64,000 bases of DNA, taken from the NCBI GenBank assembly GCA_964598765.1, contig CAZRCZ010000014.1:67268-131267 (forward strand), given 5' to 3'. The position numbers and the translations under genes were made by a program. The notes under the pieces are model-generated. The model had not been told where the DNA came from. It saw nothing but the letters and a program-made list of their open reading frames with translations, and ran no database searches. This document shows positions 41,411 to 50,212 of the stretch, piece after piece. Numbering within the stretch: the stretch's first letter is position 1; each line of letters begins with the position of its first letter. The stretch comes from CAZRCZ01 sp964598765. Lineage in GTDB: Bacteria; Sumerlaeota; Sumerlaeia; MVZB01; JAJFLK01.

Positions 41411-41779
41411 ATGATTCAAGAATACACCCTGCTCGACGTGGCCGATAATTCCGGAGTCAAAAAACTCCGTTGCTTCAAGGTCCTTGGAGGATCGCACCGC
41501 CGTTACGCCACCATCGGCGACGTGATCGTCTGCTCGGTCCGCGAGGCCGTTCCCGATTCGCAGATCAAAAAAGGCTCGGTCGTCAAGGCGGTCATCGTCC
41601 GGACGACCAAGGAAGTCGCGCGGGAGGACGGATCCTACATCAAGTTCGACGCCAACGCCGCCGTGATCATCAATCCGCAGAACGAACCGGTCGGGACGCG
41701 CATCTTCGGCGCGGTCGGGCGGGAATTGCGCCGGAAGAAGTTCATGAAGATCGTTTCGTTGGCTCCGGAGGTGGTCTGA
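41411..41779 (+). CDS. rplN: 50S ribosomal protein L14
   Basis: 122 residues, normal. MIQEYTLLDVADNSGVKKLR, then GDVIVCSVREAVPDSQIKKG and GTRIFGAVGRELRRKKFMKI. It forms a bridge to the 30S subunit. First gene of the classic spc part; 15 bp after rpsQ. Confidence 0.98.
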   Translation: MIQEYTLLDVADNSGVKKLRCFKVLGGSHRRYATIGDVIVCSVREAVPDSQIKKGSVVKAVIVRTTKEVAREDGSYIKFDANAAVIINPQNEPVGTRIFGAVGRELRRKKFMKIVSLAPEVV

Positions 41780-41794
41780 GCGACCAAAACAACC

Positions 41795-42124
41795 ATGGGA
41801 CTGAAGATTAAAAAAGGGGACACCGTTTTGGTCATTTCCGGCCAGCATCGTCCCTCCGAGGGGAACATGGTCCGAGGCAAGGTCTTGGCAGTCCTGCCCA
41901 AATCCGGCAGGGCGCTGATCGAGGGCGTGAACATGGTCAAGAAGCACGCCAAGGCGAAGAGCCAGCAACAACCCGGCGGCATCATCGAGAAGGAAGCTCC
42001 GATCCGGCTTTCCAAGTTGATGCTGGTGGATCCCAAAACCGGCATCGCCTCGCGATATACCAACGAGAAGGATGACAAGGGAAATAAAATTCGCCGCTCG
42101 AAGAAATCCAAGAATGAGGTTTGA
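41795..42124 (+). CDS. rplX: 50S ribosomal protein L24
   Basis: 109 residues. KKGDTVLVISGQHRPSEGNM with the KOW motif, then GVNMVKKHAKAKSQQQPGGI and APIRLSKLMLVDPKTG are standard. It initiates 50S assembly. The tail is Lys/Arg-rich. Confidence 0.97.
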   Translation: MGLKIKKGDTVLVISGQHRPSEGNMVRGKVLAVLPKSGRALIEGVNMVKKHAKAKSQQQPGGIIEKEAPIRLSKLMLVDPKTGIASRYTNEKDDKGNKIRRSKKSKNEV

Positions 42125-42147
42125 AAATTCCAAGCGAAACCAACGCC

Positions 42148-42729
42148 ATGACTGAATCGGCCACCACCACTTACATCCCTAGCCTTCTTCTGCGATACCG
42201 TCAGGAAATCCAGCCGGCGTTGCGCGGGCAGTTTAAGTTCAAGAACGCGATGGAAGTTCCCGCCCTGAAAAAGATCGTGATCAACATGGGGGTTGGCGAA
42301 GGGGGCCACGACGCCAAGATCATGCAACGCGCCGAGGAGGACCTCGCCCTCATCACCGGACAAAAACCGCGCCGGACCCACGCCCGTATTTCCGTCTCCG
42401 CCTTCAAGGTCCGGGAGGGAATGCCGGTGGGGTGCGTCGTCACCCTCCGTGGCAAGCGCATGTATGAATTTCTGGAGCGCTTCATCGCCATCGCGATCCC
42501 GCGCATCCGCGATTTTCGGGGGCTTTCTCCCAAGGGCTTCGACCACCGGGGCAATTACAACATGGGACTGCGCGAGCATTACGTCTTCCTTGAATTGGAC
42601 ACGTCCAAGGAAATGATCACGCTCGGCATGGACGTCGCGTTCGTCACCTCGGCCAAAAACGACGACCAATGCAAGGCGTTGCTCAAAGGGTTCGGATTGC
42701 CGCTTCGGGAAACCGACGCGAAGAATTAA
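42148..42729 (+). CDS. rplE: 50S ribosomal protein L5
   Basis: 193 residues. LLLRYRQEIQPALRGQFKFK, KIVINMGVGEGGHDAKIMQR, ITGQKPRRTHARISVSAFKV and GLREHYVFLELD match L5, which binds 5S rRNA. ATG 42148 is preferred to a TTG at 42121 that overlaps the rplX stop. Confidence 0.97.
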   Translation: MTESATTTYIPSLLLRYRQEIQPALRGQFKFKNAMEVPALKKIVINMGVGEGGHDAKIMQRAEEDLALITGQKPRRTHARISVSAFKVREGMPVGCVVTLRGKRMYEFLERFIAIAIPRIRDFRGLSPKGFDHRGNYNMGLREHYVFLELDTSKEMITLGMDVAFVTSAKNDDQCKALLKGFGLPLRETDAKN

Positions 42730-42757
42730 GGAAAGGGGAAAAGGAGAAACAACCAAC

Positions 42758-42943
42758 GTGGCTCGATTGAGTTTAAGGGTCAAGGCCAAGGCCAAGCCGA
42801 AGTTCAAGACGCGGGCGTATAACCGCTGTCCGGTCTGCGGGCGGTCGCGCGCGTTTCTCCGCGATTTCTCCATGTGCCGAATTTGCTTCCGAAAATACGC
42901 CAGCAACGGGCAAATCCCGGGCGTGAGAAAATCGAGCTGGTGA
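42758..42943 (+). CDS. rpsN: 30S ribosomal protein S14, zinc-binding type
   Basis: 61 residues, GTG start behind AAGGAG. Two zinc pairs, CPVC (about 25-28) and CRIC (about 41-44), make this the short C+ (type Z) form rather than the longer zinc-free form. YNRCPVCGRSRAFLRDF and FRKYASNGQIPGVRKSSW are typical. A zinc-free paralogue is not seen here. Confidence 0.97.
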   Translation: MARLSLRVKAKAKPKFKTRAYNRCPVCGRSRAFLRDFSMCRICFRKYASNGQIPGVRKSSW

Positions 42944-42959
42944 GGATGGAGAGCCGAAG

Positions 42960-43409
42960 ATGAGCATGACCGATCCCGTGGCCGACATGTTGACCCGCAT
43001 CCGCAACGGCGTTCGCGCCAAGCTGGAGTCGGTGCGGATGCCCGCGTCGGCGTTGAAGGTGAACATCGTGAAACTGCTCCGCGAGGAGGGTTACATCAAG
43101 TATTTCAAGGTGATCCGCGCCGGAAGCGTCAAGCGCAACCCCAAGGCGGGGGACCGCAAGGAAGAGCGCCCCTTGACTTACAACCTCCTGATCGTCTATC
43201 TCAAATACGGTCCGGCGGGAGAGCAAGTCATCAACGGCATCCGGCGCGTGAGCAAGCCCGGTTTGCGGCGCTACGTGAAGTCGCAGAGAATTCCCCGCGC
43301 GCTCGGCGGGATGGGGGTGAACGTCATCTCCACGAGCCGTGGATTAATGTCGGACCGTGAAGCGCGGCGGCAGAAAGTCGGCGGCGAGTGGATTTGCAGT
43401 GTTTGGTGA
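42960..43409 (+). CDS. rpsH: 30S ribosomal protein S8
   Basis: 149 residues against a usual ~132. MTDPVADMLTRIRNGVRAK at the start, and the C-terminal ISTSRGLMSDREARRQKVGG with a final CSVW are standard. The additional length lies in the middle (SVKRNPKAGDRKEERPLTY). ATG at 42960; a second ATG at 42966 is equally possible. Confidence 0.97.
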   Translation: MSMTDPVADMLTRIRNGVRAKLESVRMPASALKVNIVKLLREEGYIKYFKVIRAGSVKRNPKAGDRKEERPLTYNLLIVYLKYGPAGEQVINGIRRVSKPGLRRYVKSQRIPRALGGMGVNVISTSRGLMSDREARRQKVGGEWICSVW

Positions 43410-43455
43410 GTTGAGGACTGAAACGAATTAAGGATTTGAAAAAAGGGTAAACCAA

Positions 43456-44022
43456 GTGTCACGCGTCGGAAAAGTTCCCATCAAAATTCCCAAGGGGGTT
43501 GAAGTCAAAATCGGCCCCGACATGGTTCTCACGCTCAAGGGACCCAAGGGACAGGCCGTTTTGGACACGCAGAGCAACGTCGCCGTCAGCCAGAAGGAAG
43601 GCGCGCTCCTTGTCGAGCGCAAAAGCGACGAGCAGAACGACCGCGCGTATCATGGTCTCTACCACCGTCTCCTCTCCGGAGCGTTGCACGGCGTCACGCA
43701 GGGCTATTCCAAGGAATTGGACATGATCGGCGTCGGTTACAAGGCTGAAGTGAAGGGCAAGGACCTCTACGTCAGCGTCGGGTTGAGTCATCAGGTTCGC
43801 CACCAGCCCGCCGCGGGAATCACGATTGCCTGCCCGAATCCGACCCGCATCGTGATCACGGGACCCGACAAACAGTTGGTCGGCCAGACGGCGGCGAAGA
43901 TTCGCTCGATCGCGCCCCCCGAGCCGTATAAGGGCAAAGGGATTCGCTACGTCGGCGAAGTGGTCAGGAAGAAAGTCGGCAAGACGGGAGCCGCCGCGAC
44001 CGGCGCCCCCGCCGCCAAATAA
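43456..44022 (+). CDS. rplF: 50S ribosomal protein L6
   Basis: 188 residues, GTG start. MSRVGKVPIKIPKGVEVKIG, the internal repeat with LDMIGVGYKAEVKGKDLYV, and PEPYKGKGIRYVGEVVRKK near the C-terminus identify L6. A short Ala/Gly/Pro tail is present. It lies near the factor-binding site. Confidence 0.97.
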   Translation: MSRVGKVPIKIPKGVEVKIGPDMVLTLKGPKGQAVLDTQSNVAVSQKEGALLVERKSDEQNDRAYHGLYHRLLSGALHGVTQGYSKELDMIGVGYKAEVKGKDLYVSVGLSHQVRHQPAAGITIACPNPTRIVITGPDKQLVGQTAAKIRSIAPPEPYKGKGIRYVGEVVRKKVGKTGAAATGAPAAK

Positions 44023-44058
44023 GGACGCTCCAAAACTGGAATTGAAAGTTCGCCGAAC

Positions 44059-44421
44059 ATGAAAAAAATCAATCTCTCTCCGCTTCAACGTCGTCACCTT
44101 CGCGTCCGCGTCAAAGTCGAGGGCTCCCCCGCGCGTCCCCGGCTTTGCCTGCACAAGTCCCTGCGGCATCTCTACGCCCAAGTGATTGACGATCAGGCGG
44201 GACGGACGCTGGCGTTCGCGACGACGAATTTGAAGGAAAACAAAAAGACGGCGCGCACGTTTTGCAACGTCGCTTCCGCCAAGAAAATCGGCGCCGATCT
44301 GGCGCGCAAGGCGATGGCCCAAGGCGTCGCCAAGGTGGTCTTCGACCGCGGAGGCTACCGCTATCATGGAGTCATCAAGGCCTTCGCCGACGCCGCCCGC
44401 GAGGCGGGCCTGCAATTCTAA
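44059..44421 (+). CDS. rplR: 50S ribosomal protein L18
   Basis: 120 residues, normal. RRHLRVRVKVEGSPARPRLC, then LRHLYAQVIDDQAGRTLAFA, and a final DRGGYRYHGVIKAFADAARE. It binds 5S rRNA with L5. Confidence 0.97.
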   Translation: MKKINLSPLQRRHLRVRVKVEGSPARPRLCLHKSLRHLYAQVIDDQAGRTLAFATTNLKENKKTARTFCNVASAKKIGADLARKAMAQGVAKVVFDRGGYRYHGVIKAFADAAREAGLQF

Positions 44422-44448
44422 AACGCGAGAGGACGCCCGCCCAATCTT

Positions 44449-45228
44449 ATGACCGATACCGACATCAGCGAATCCCAAACCGAACCCGAAGCCCAAGAGC
44501 TTCCCGGAGCCAAGGCCCCGGAGCCGAAGTTCATTGATCCGGGCAAGCTCAACCTTCAGGAGGAAACCCTGTCGCTCAACCGCGTCGCCAAGGTGGTCAA
44601 GGGGGGACGGAGGTTCAGCTTCGCCGCGCTCGTGGCCGTCGGCGACGGCAATGGTCACGCCGGACTGGGCATGGGCAAGGCCAACGAGGTTCCCGACGCG
44701 ATCCAGAAGGCCGGAGAGCGCGCGCGGAAGAATTTGATCGAGGTTCCCCTCCTCGGGCGGACGATTCCGCACGAGGTCATTGGGCGGCACGACGCGGCGC
44801 GCGTCCTGCTCAAGCCCGCCGCCGAGGGAACCGGACTCATCGCCGGATCGGCCATCCGCAAGTATCTGGCGCTGGTCGGCGTGCACGACATTTTGGCCAA
44901 GAATTTGGGATCGGACAATGTCGTGAACGTGATTCGGGCGACATTCAACGGTCTGAAGTCGCTCAAGCGGGCCGACGAAATCGCGCGACTGCGCGGCAAG
45001 AAACTTGAGGCGCTGGTGGGTCAAAAAATCGCCCGCGTCTATGAGGAATCCAAAGCCGCCATCGCGGCCGCCGCCGATCCGGAAGCGGCCAAGAAGGGGA
45101 GCGCGGGAGCCGCCGCCGGAAAAGCGCCGGCCCAAGCCAAACCGGCCCCGTCCAAGGAGGTTGAGCTTCTTGACGAGGTTCCCCCCGAAGGGCGCGAGGC
45201 TTGGGACGAGGCGGATAAAGACGAGTAA
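44449..45228 (+). CDS. rpsE: 30S ribosomal protein S5 with long N- and C-terminal extensions
   Basis: 259 residues against ~166 in E. coli. The core runs from about 42 to 200: LNRVAKVVKGGRRFSFAALV, GMGKANEVPDAIQKAGERAR, AAEGTGLIAGSAIRKYLALV. An acidic N-terminal extension (ESQTEPEAQELPGAKAPEPK) and a C-terminal Ala/Lys/Pro-rich extension of about 60 residues (AAAADPEAAKKGSAGAAAGK onwards) flank it. S5 has a role in mRNA entry and decoding accuracy. The extensions are probably disordered. Confidence 0.97.
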   Translation: MTDTDISESQTEPEAQELPGAKAPEPKFIDPGKLNLQEETLSLNRVAKVVKGGRRFSFAALVAVGDGNGHAGLGMGKANEVPDAIQKAGERARKNLIEVPLLGRTIPHEVIGRHDAARVLLKPAAEGTGLIAGSAIRKYLALVGVHDILAKNLGSDNVVNVIRATFNGLKSLKRADEIARLRGKKLEALVGQKIARVYEESKAAIAAAADPEAAKKGSAGAAAGKAPAQAKPAPSKEVELLDEVPPEGREAWDEADKDE

Positions 45229-45249
45229 GTTGCCGAAGGGAAACACATC

Positions 45250-45438
45250 ATGCCGAACGCGATCAAGATCACTTGGATCAAAAGCGACATTTGCACGAAA
45301 CAAAATCACCGCGCCACGATCAAGGCGTTGGGTCTGAAACGGCTTCGCCACAGCGTGGTGAAGAAAGATTCTCCCCAAATTCGGGGCATGATCCGCGCCA
45401 TTGATTTCTTGGTGCGGGTCGAAGAGGTGAAATCATGA
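45250..45438 (+). CDS. rpmD: 50S ribosomal protein L30
   Basis: 62 residues. IKITWIKSDICTKQNHRATI and LGLKRLRHSVVKKDSPQIRG are diagnostic of the short bacterial L30. Its stop overlaps the rplO start by 4 bp. Confidence 0.96.
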   Translation: MPNAIKITWIKSDICTKQNHRATIKALGLKRLRHSVVKKDSPQIRGMIRAIDFLVRVEEVKS

Positions 45439-45893
45439 GCCTCAAGCTTCACGAACTCCCCGGCGACAAGGGAAACCGCCAGACGCGCAAGCGCGTCGGA
45501 CGCGGCGAAGCCTCCGGCCAAGGCCGGACCTCCGGCAAGGGAAACAAGGGACACCAAGCCCGGAGCGGCGGAGCCAAGAGCGGCTCCTTCGAAGGGGGCC
45601 AAATGCCGTTGGTGCGCCGCCTTCCCAAATTCGGTTTCAGCAACGCCTCTTTCCGCGCGCCTCGCGGCGAGGTCACGCTTCGCCAGTTGAACCGCTTTGC
45701 CAACGGGACCACCGTGGACCGCGCCCTTCTTCACAAGGCCGGATTGGTCAAGAAATCGGCCCAGCGGATCAAAGTCATCTGCAAGGGAATGTTGGAAAAA
45801 CAGTTGACCGTCCGTCTTGAGGCGTTTAGTCCCGGAGCCATGACCGCCATCGAATCGCGGGGCGGAAAGTGGGAAATCGCTAAAGCTGAATGA
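45435..45893 (+). CDS. rplO: 50S ribosomal protein L15
   Basis: 152 residues. LHELPGDKGNRQTRKRVGRG, GQGRTSGKGNKGHQARSGG and FEGGQMPLVRRLPKFGFSN are as expected. Coupled by 4-bp overlaps to rpmD upstream and secY downstream. Confidence 0.97.
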   Translation: MSLKLHELPGDKGNRQTRKRVGRGEASGQGRTSGKGNKGHQARSGGAKSGSFEGGQMPLVRRLPKFGFSNASFRAPRGEVTLRQLNRFANGTTVDRALLHKAGLVKKSAQRIKVICKGMLEKQLTVRLEAFSPGAMTAIESRGGKWEIAKAE

Positions 45894-47290
45894 TCGCCTC
45901 GTTCGCCAACATCTTTCGCGTCCCCGAACTCCGGCGCAAGGTGATGATCACGCTGGGGCTTTGCGTCGTCTATCGCGTCGGCGCGCACGTCCCGACGCCG
46001 TTCATTGACGGAAGCAAATTAAACGATTACGTCCGCGCGCAAACCGGCGGAGGCTCGCAGGGATTGTTCGCCGTGATGGACATGTTCAGCGGCGGCGCGT
46101 TCAAACAAATGACGATCTTCGCCTTGGGGATCATGCCCTATATTTCGGCCTCGATCATTCTTCAACTTCTTCAAGTAGTTTGGCCCCGCCTCGAAAAAAT
46201 CGCCAAGGAAGGGGAAGCCGGACGCAAGAAGATCAATCAATGGACGCGCTATGGCGCGGTGCTTTTGAGTTTGTTTCAAGGACTCGGTTTCGCCGTCGGA
46301 CTATGGAAGGGGCGAATGTCCCTTTTGAGCGACCATCCTTTTATTTTTCTCATGACGACCTCCCTTTCCATGGCCGCCGGGACCAGTTTTATCATGTGGC
46401 TCGGAGAAAAAATCACGGAGCACGGCATCGGCAACGGCATCTCGCTCATCATCGCCGTCGGCATTATCGCGGGTTATCCCTTCAACATCAGTTCGGGTTA
46501 CACCCACGCGGCGACCGAGTCGTCATGGCTTCCGTTCCTCGGTGTTTTCGCCGCGATGGCGGGATTCGCCGCATTGACGGTTCTGACTCAACAGGCCAGC
46601 CGCAAAATTCCGGTCCAGCACGCCCGTCGAATGGTCGGGCGGCGGGTCATGCAGGGGGGAAACACCTTCCTGCCCCTCAAGCTCAACACCGCCGGTGTCA
46701 TTCCGGTCATTTTTTCCTCCGCGCTCCTGACCTTCCCACAATACATCATCAACTTTCTACCTCCTGACAAAAGCCAAATCATGAACGACTGGATCGGCCA
46801 AACCTCCAGCCGAAACCTCTACAACATGCTCAGCCTTGAGATCGGCGGATTTTTCAATCTCTTCCGCGTCGTCAACTTTTGGACCGTCGCCTATATCGTC
46901 CTGACGACCTTCTTTTGCTATTTTTACACGGCGGTGACGTTCAATCCGGTGGATTTGGCGGACAACTTGAAAAAAAGCGGCGCGTTCATCCCCGGACGCA
47001 AGCCGGGCAAACAGACCAGCGATTACATCAATTACATTTTGGTCCGGATCACGATCGTCGGCGCGCTTTCGCTGATCGCCGTCGCTTTGGTTCCCGATGT
47101 TTTCTACGTCAGCTTCAAGGTCCCCTACGGCTACGCTTCGATCGCCGGAGGGACGGGCTTGATCATCGTCGTCGGGGTCATGCTCGACACCATGAAGCAG
47201 ATCGAATCCCAGCTTCTGATGCGGCATTATGAAGGATTTTCCATCCGGGGAACGGGAGGGGTTTCGGGCAGAAAGCGCCTGAGACGCTAG
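45890..47290 (+). CDS. secY: Preprotein translocase channel SecY
   Basis: 466 residues, about ten membrane helices. Inner-membrane channel for the Sec pathway together with SecE and SecG. GGAFKQMTIFALGIMPYISA (helix 2 region), WLGEKITEHGIGNGISLIIA, and RKIPVQHARRMVGRR (cytoplasmic loop) are typical, and the C-terminal YEGFSIRGTGGVSGRKRLRR ends it. Its start overlaps rplO by 4 bp. A hexamer repeat tract lies between it and adk. Confidence 0.98.
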   Translation: MIASFANIFRVPELRRKVMITLGLCVVYRVGAHVPTPFIDGSKLNDYVRAQTGGGSQGLFAVMDMFSGGAFKQMTIFALGIMPYISASIILQLLQVVWPRLEKIAKEGEAGRKKINQWTRYGAVLLSLFQGLGFAVGLWKGRMSLLSDHPFIFLMTTSLSMAAGTSFIMWLGEKITEHGIGNGISLIIAVGIIAGYPFNISSGYTHAATESSWLPFLGVFAAMAGFAALTVLTQQASRKIPVQHARRMVGRRVMQGGNTFLPLKLNTAGVIPVIFSSALLTFPQYIINFLPPDKSQIMNDWIGQTSSRNLYNMLSLEIGGFFNLFRVVNFWTVAYIVLTTFFCYFYTAVTFNPVDLADNLKKSGAFIPGRKPGKQTSDYINYILVRITIVGALSLIAVALVPDVFYVSFKVPYGYASIAGGTGLIIVVGVMLDTMKQIESQLLMRHYEGFSIRGTGGVSGRKRLRR

Positions 47291-47303
47291 AACGGCAATC
47301 TCC

Positions 47304-47337
47304 TCTTGCTCTTGCTCTTCATCTTGCGCTTGCTCTA
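47304..47337. repeat. CTTGCT hexamer tract inside the ribosomal cluster
   Basis: About six imperfect CTTGCT/CTTCAT units between secY and adk, in an otherwise tightly packed operon. Same family as 16634-16672. Confidence 0.8.
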
Positions 47338-47348
47338 CCATCCGGAAA

Positions 47349-48053
47349 ATGAATCGCAAGTCCGTCCCCAAAACGCGACCCATGATCTTGGTCCTGTTCG
47401 GCCCGCCGGGTTCGGGTAAGGGAACCCAAGCCGGATTGCTCGCCAAGCAACTCCACTTGGCGCACGTATCCACGGGGGATTTGTTGCGCGCCGAGCAGAA
47501 GGCCGGAACCGCGTTGGGGCGCAAGACGAAAGCGCTGATGAATCGGGGGCAACTCGTGCCCGATGAAATCGTCCGCCGGATCGCGGAGAAGCAAACGCTC
47601 AAGCTTCTCGAAAGGAAAAATGGAATGATCTTTGACGGCTATCCGCGCAATGTTTCGCAACTGGGGGATTTGGATGACATCCTGAAAAAGGCCGGAGCCG
47701 AATTGAGTTTGGCGGTCAGTTTGGAGATCGGGGACGGAAAATTGATTCATCGCCTCACGGCGCGGCGGAGTTGTCCCAAGTGCGGGCGAGTCTATAATCT
47801 TCACTCCCATCCCCCCGCCAAATCCGGAGCGTGCGACGCCTGCGGGGAAAAGTTGATTCAGCGGGGAGATGACCGCGTCGGGGCGATTGAAAGACGGCTT
47901 GAAGATTACCATCGGCAAACCAAGCCGATCTTGGAATCCTTGCGGCGGAGAAAGATGCTGAAAAAGGTGAAGGCGGACCAACCGATTCCATCGGTAACGG
48001 CCAAGTTGACCAAACTGATCGAGGCGTGGCGAAATGATTTTCGGCTTGCTTAA
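47349..48053 (+). CDS. adk: Adenylate kinase with zinc-type lid
   Basis: 234 residues. Interconverts ATP + AMP and 2 ADP. P-loop LFGPPGSGKGTQAG (about 15-28), VSTGDLLRAE, FDGYPRN (AMP site, with Tyr where most have Phe), and the lid with four Cys in CPKCGRVYN and CDACGEKL. The lid form with CxxC...CxxC binds zinc in Gram-positive and many other bacteria. Start at ATG 47349; the ATG at 47382, just before ILVLFGPPG, is an alternative. It overlaps map by 20 bp. Confidence 0.97.
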   Translation: MNRKSVPKTRPMILVLFGPPGSGKGTQAGLLAKQLHLAHVSTGDLLRAEQKAGTALGRKTKALMNRGQLVPDEIVRRIAEKQTLKLLERKNGMIFDGYPRNVSQLGDLDDILKKAGAELSLAVSLEIGDGKLIHRLTARRSCPKCGRVYNLHSHPPAKSGACDACGEKLIQRGDDRVGAIERRLEDYHRQTKPILESLRRRKMLKKVKADQPIPSVTAKLTKLIEAWRNDFRLA

Positions 48054-48837
48054 ATCCCGTCAGGCGGCAGAGGAAGAAGAGGGGTCGCCCTCGCGCCAAA
48101 TCGAACTCAAGTCCCCCGCCGAGATCGAGTTGATGCGTCGCTCCGGCGCGATCCTCCGCGCCGTCATGGACAAGCTCGGGCCGCAGGTTCGTCCGGGGGT
48201 CACGACCCGACAGTTGGATCGCATCGCCAAAAAGCTTCTCGACGAACGGGGAGCCATCCCCGCCTTTTTGGGTTACAAGGGATTCCCCGGAACGCTCTGC
48301 ACGTCGGTCAATGAACAGGTGGTGCACGGTATCCCGTCGGATCGGGTTTTGGTCGAAGGGGACATCCTCAGTTTGGACGTGGGATTGGTCAAGGACGGTT
48401 TCTTCGCGGACACGGCCAAGACGTATCCCATCGGTCGAATTGATCCGACGTCCTCGAAGCTGATCGAGGCGGCGGAAGAAGCGTTGGCTCTGGCCATTCC
48501 TTTCCTTGTTCCGGGCAAGCGATTGGGAGATATGTCGGCGGCGGTCCAACAATACGTCGAATCGAGAGGGTTTTCCGTCGTCCGCGACTACGCTGGCCAC
48601 GGGATCGGGCGCCATCTTCATGAGGAACCCCGCGTCCCAAATTTCGGCAAGGCCGGACGGGGGATCCGGTGGCAAGCGGGGATGGTCGTCGCCGTCGAGC
48701 CGATGGTGAACGCCGGAACGCACAAGACCCGAACCCTCTCGGACGAATGGACGGTCGTGACCGCCGACGGCAAGCGGTCCGCCCATGCCGAGCACACCGT
48801 GGCGATCACGGAAAGGGGGCCGATGATTTTAACTTAA
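48034..48837 (+). CDS. map: Methionine aminopeptidase, type I
   Basis: 267 residues. Removes N-terminal Met from nascent proteins. The five di-metal ligands are seen in SLDVGLVKDGFFADTAKTYP (two Asp), YAGHGIGRHLHEEP (His), VVAVEPMVNAG (Glu) and SAHAEHTVAI (Glu). Slightly longer at the N-terminus than E. coli Map (charged AAEEEEGSPSRQ). Its start lies inside the end of adk (20-bp overlap). Confidence 0.97.
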   Translation: MIFGLLKSRQAAEEEEGSPSRQIELKSPAEIELMRRSGAILRAVMDKLGPQVRPGVTTRQLDRIAKKLLDERGAIPAFLGYKGFPGTLCTSVNEQVVHGIPSDRVLVEGDILSLDVGLVKDGFFADTAKTYPIGRIDPTSSKLIEAAEEALALAIPFLVPGKRLGDMSAAVQQYVESRGFSVVRDYAGHGIGRHLHEEPRVPNFGKAGRGIRWQAGMVVAVEPMVNAGTHKTRTLSDEWTVVTADGKRSAHAEHTVAITERGPMILT

Positions 48838-48958
48838 TTTGGGCTTGCAAACGGCGCGGAAATTTTGTAGCATGGTAAGTTTGATTGCCTTGGAGAGATT
48901 GCGCGTCAAGGGCGCCCAATCCGATCCGCAAGTCGGAATTAAGGGCGAATCCACGGGT

Positions 48959-49177
48959 ATGGCCAAAGAAGAAGCGATTCAGATTGATGGAAAAGTTGTC
49001 GAGCCGTTGCCCAATGCGATGTTTCGCGTGGAATTGGAAAACGGCCTGAAGGTTCTGGCGCACATTTCGGGGAAAATGCGGATGCACTTCATTCGGATTC
49101 TTCCCGGGGACAAAGTGACGGTCGAGCTGTCCCCCTACGATCTGACGCGCGGACGAATCATTTATCGACACAAATAG
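48959..49177 (+). CDS. infA: Translation initiation factor IF-1
   Basis: 72 residues, standard length. MAKEEAIQIDGKVVEPLPNA, then FRVELENGLKVLAHISGKMR, HFIRILPGDKVTVELSPYD and GRIIYRHK. OB fold that blocks the A site during initiation. ATG 48959 gives the conserved N-terminus; the upstream 120 bp show no gene. Confidence 0.98.
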   Translation: MAKEEAIQIDGKVVEPLPNAMFRVELENGLKVLAHISGKMRMHFIRILPGDKVTVELSPYDLTRGRIIYRHK

Positions 49178-49203
49178 GAGAACGCCCCCAAGGGCGAAGA
49201 ATT

Positions 49204-49317
49204 ATGAAAGTTCAATCATCGGTCAAACCAAGATGCCAGAAGTGCAAGGTGATTCGGCGCCGGGGCGTGGTGCGCGTGATTTGTTCCAATCCCAAGCACA
49301 AACAGCGGCAAGGGTGA
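49204..49317 (+). CDS. rpmJ: 50S ribosomal protein L36
   Basis: 37 residues, reading MKVQSSVKPRCQKCKVIRRR then GVVRVICSNPKHKQRQG and TGA. The zinc ligands C11, C14, C27 and H32 are present, so this is the zinc-binding form. The gene lies between infA and rpsM as usual. GGGCGAAGAATT precedes the ATG. Confidence 0.97.
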   Translation: MKVQSSVKPRCQKCKVIRRRGVVRVICSNPKHKQRQG

Positions 49318-49349
49318 TTCAGGGACGGGGTTTCGGAAGGAGAGCGTGA

Positions 49350-49733
49350 GTGGCGAGAATTGCCGGAGTTGACATACCCCGCGAAAAGCGGGTCGAGATC
49401 GGCCTGACCTACATCTTCGGAGTGGGCCGGACCCTCTCCAATGAAATTTTGCGCAAGACCGGCATCAGCGGCGACGTGCGGGTCAAGGATTTGACCGAGG
49501 AGCAGGTCAGCAAAATCGCCGCGGAGATACAAGGCAAATACAAGGTCGAAGGGGACTTGCGGCGCGAGATTCAGACGAACATCAAGCGTCTCATGGACAT
49601 CGGTTGCTATCGCGGAACCCGCCACATCAAAGGTTTGCCGGTTCGCGGTCAGCGCACCAAGACCAACGCCCGAACCCGCAAGGGACCGCGCAAGACCGTC
49701 GCCGGAAAGAAACAGGCTCCGTCAAAGGGTTAA
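49350..49733 (+). CDS. rpsM: 30S ribosomal protein S13
   Basis: 127 residues, GTG start with AAGGAG upstream. MARIAGVDIPREKRVEIGLT, then YIFGVGRTLSNEILRKTGIS, and the C-terminal RGQRTKTNARTRKGPRKTVA. It contacts the P-site tRNA and the 50S subunit. Confidence 0.98.
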   Translation: MARIAGVDIPREKRVEIGLTYIFGVGRTLSNEILRKTGISGDVRVKDLTEEQVSKIAAEIQGKYKVEGDLRREIQTNIKRLMDIGCYRGTRHIKGLPVRGQRTKTNARTRKGPRKTVAGKKQAPSKG

Positions 49734-49763
49734 AAAGGGGATCTTAAAACAAAGGGTTAGCGC

Positions 49764-50153
49764 ATGGGAAAACAGGAAGCCAAGGTCAAGAAAAAGGCGA
49801 AGAAGAACATTCCGCAGGCGGTCGTTCATTTGCACGCGACGTTTAACAACACGATCGTGACGATCACCGACAAGACCGGAGCGACGATTTCTTGGGCGTC
49901 CGCCGGAACGGTCGGATTCAAAGGCTCGCGCAAGAGCACCCCGTTCGCCGCGCAGGTCGCCGCCGAAACTGCCGCGCGCAAGGCGATGGAGCACGGCGTC
50001 CGCCAAGTCGAGGTCCACGTCAAGGGACCCGGCTCGGGACGCGAGGCCGCCGTCCGTTCGTTGCAGGCGATTGGATTGGAAATCACGGTGATTCGGGACG
50101 TGACGCCGATTCCGCATAACGGTTGCCGTCCCCCCAAGCGGCGAAGAGTTTGA
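49764..50153 (+). CDS. rpsK: 30S ribosomal protein S11
   Basis: 129 residues. VVHLHATFNNTIVTITDKTG, GFKGSRKSTPFAAQVAAETA, and GPGSGREAAVRSLQAIGLEI, then TPIPHNGCRPPKRRRV at the end. Part of the 30S platform. Confidence 0.98.
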   Translation: MGKQEAKVKKKAKKNIPQAVVHLHATFNNTIVTITDKTGATISWASAGTVGFKGSRKSTPFAAQVAAETAARKAMEHGVRQVEVHVKGPGSGREAAVRSLQAIGLEITVIRDVTPIPHNGCRPPKRRRV

Positions 50154-50212
50154 CGAAAAGAATCAGGGAGAGGCGGTCCTTGGGACCGTCGTGAGGCGAG
50201 GAAGGAAAGAAA

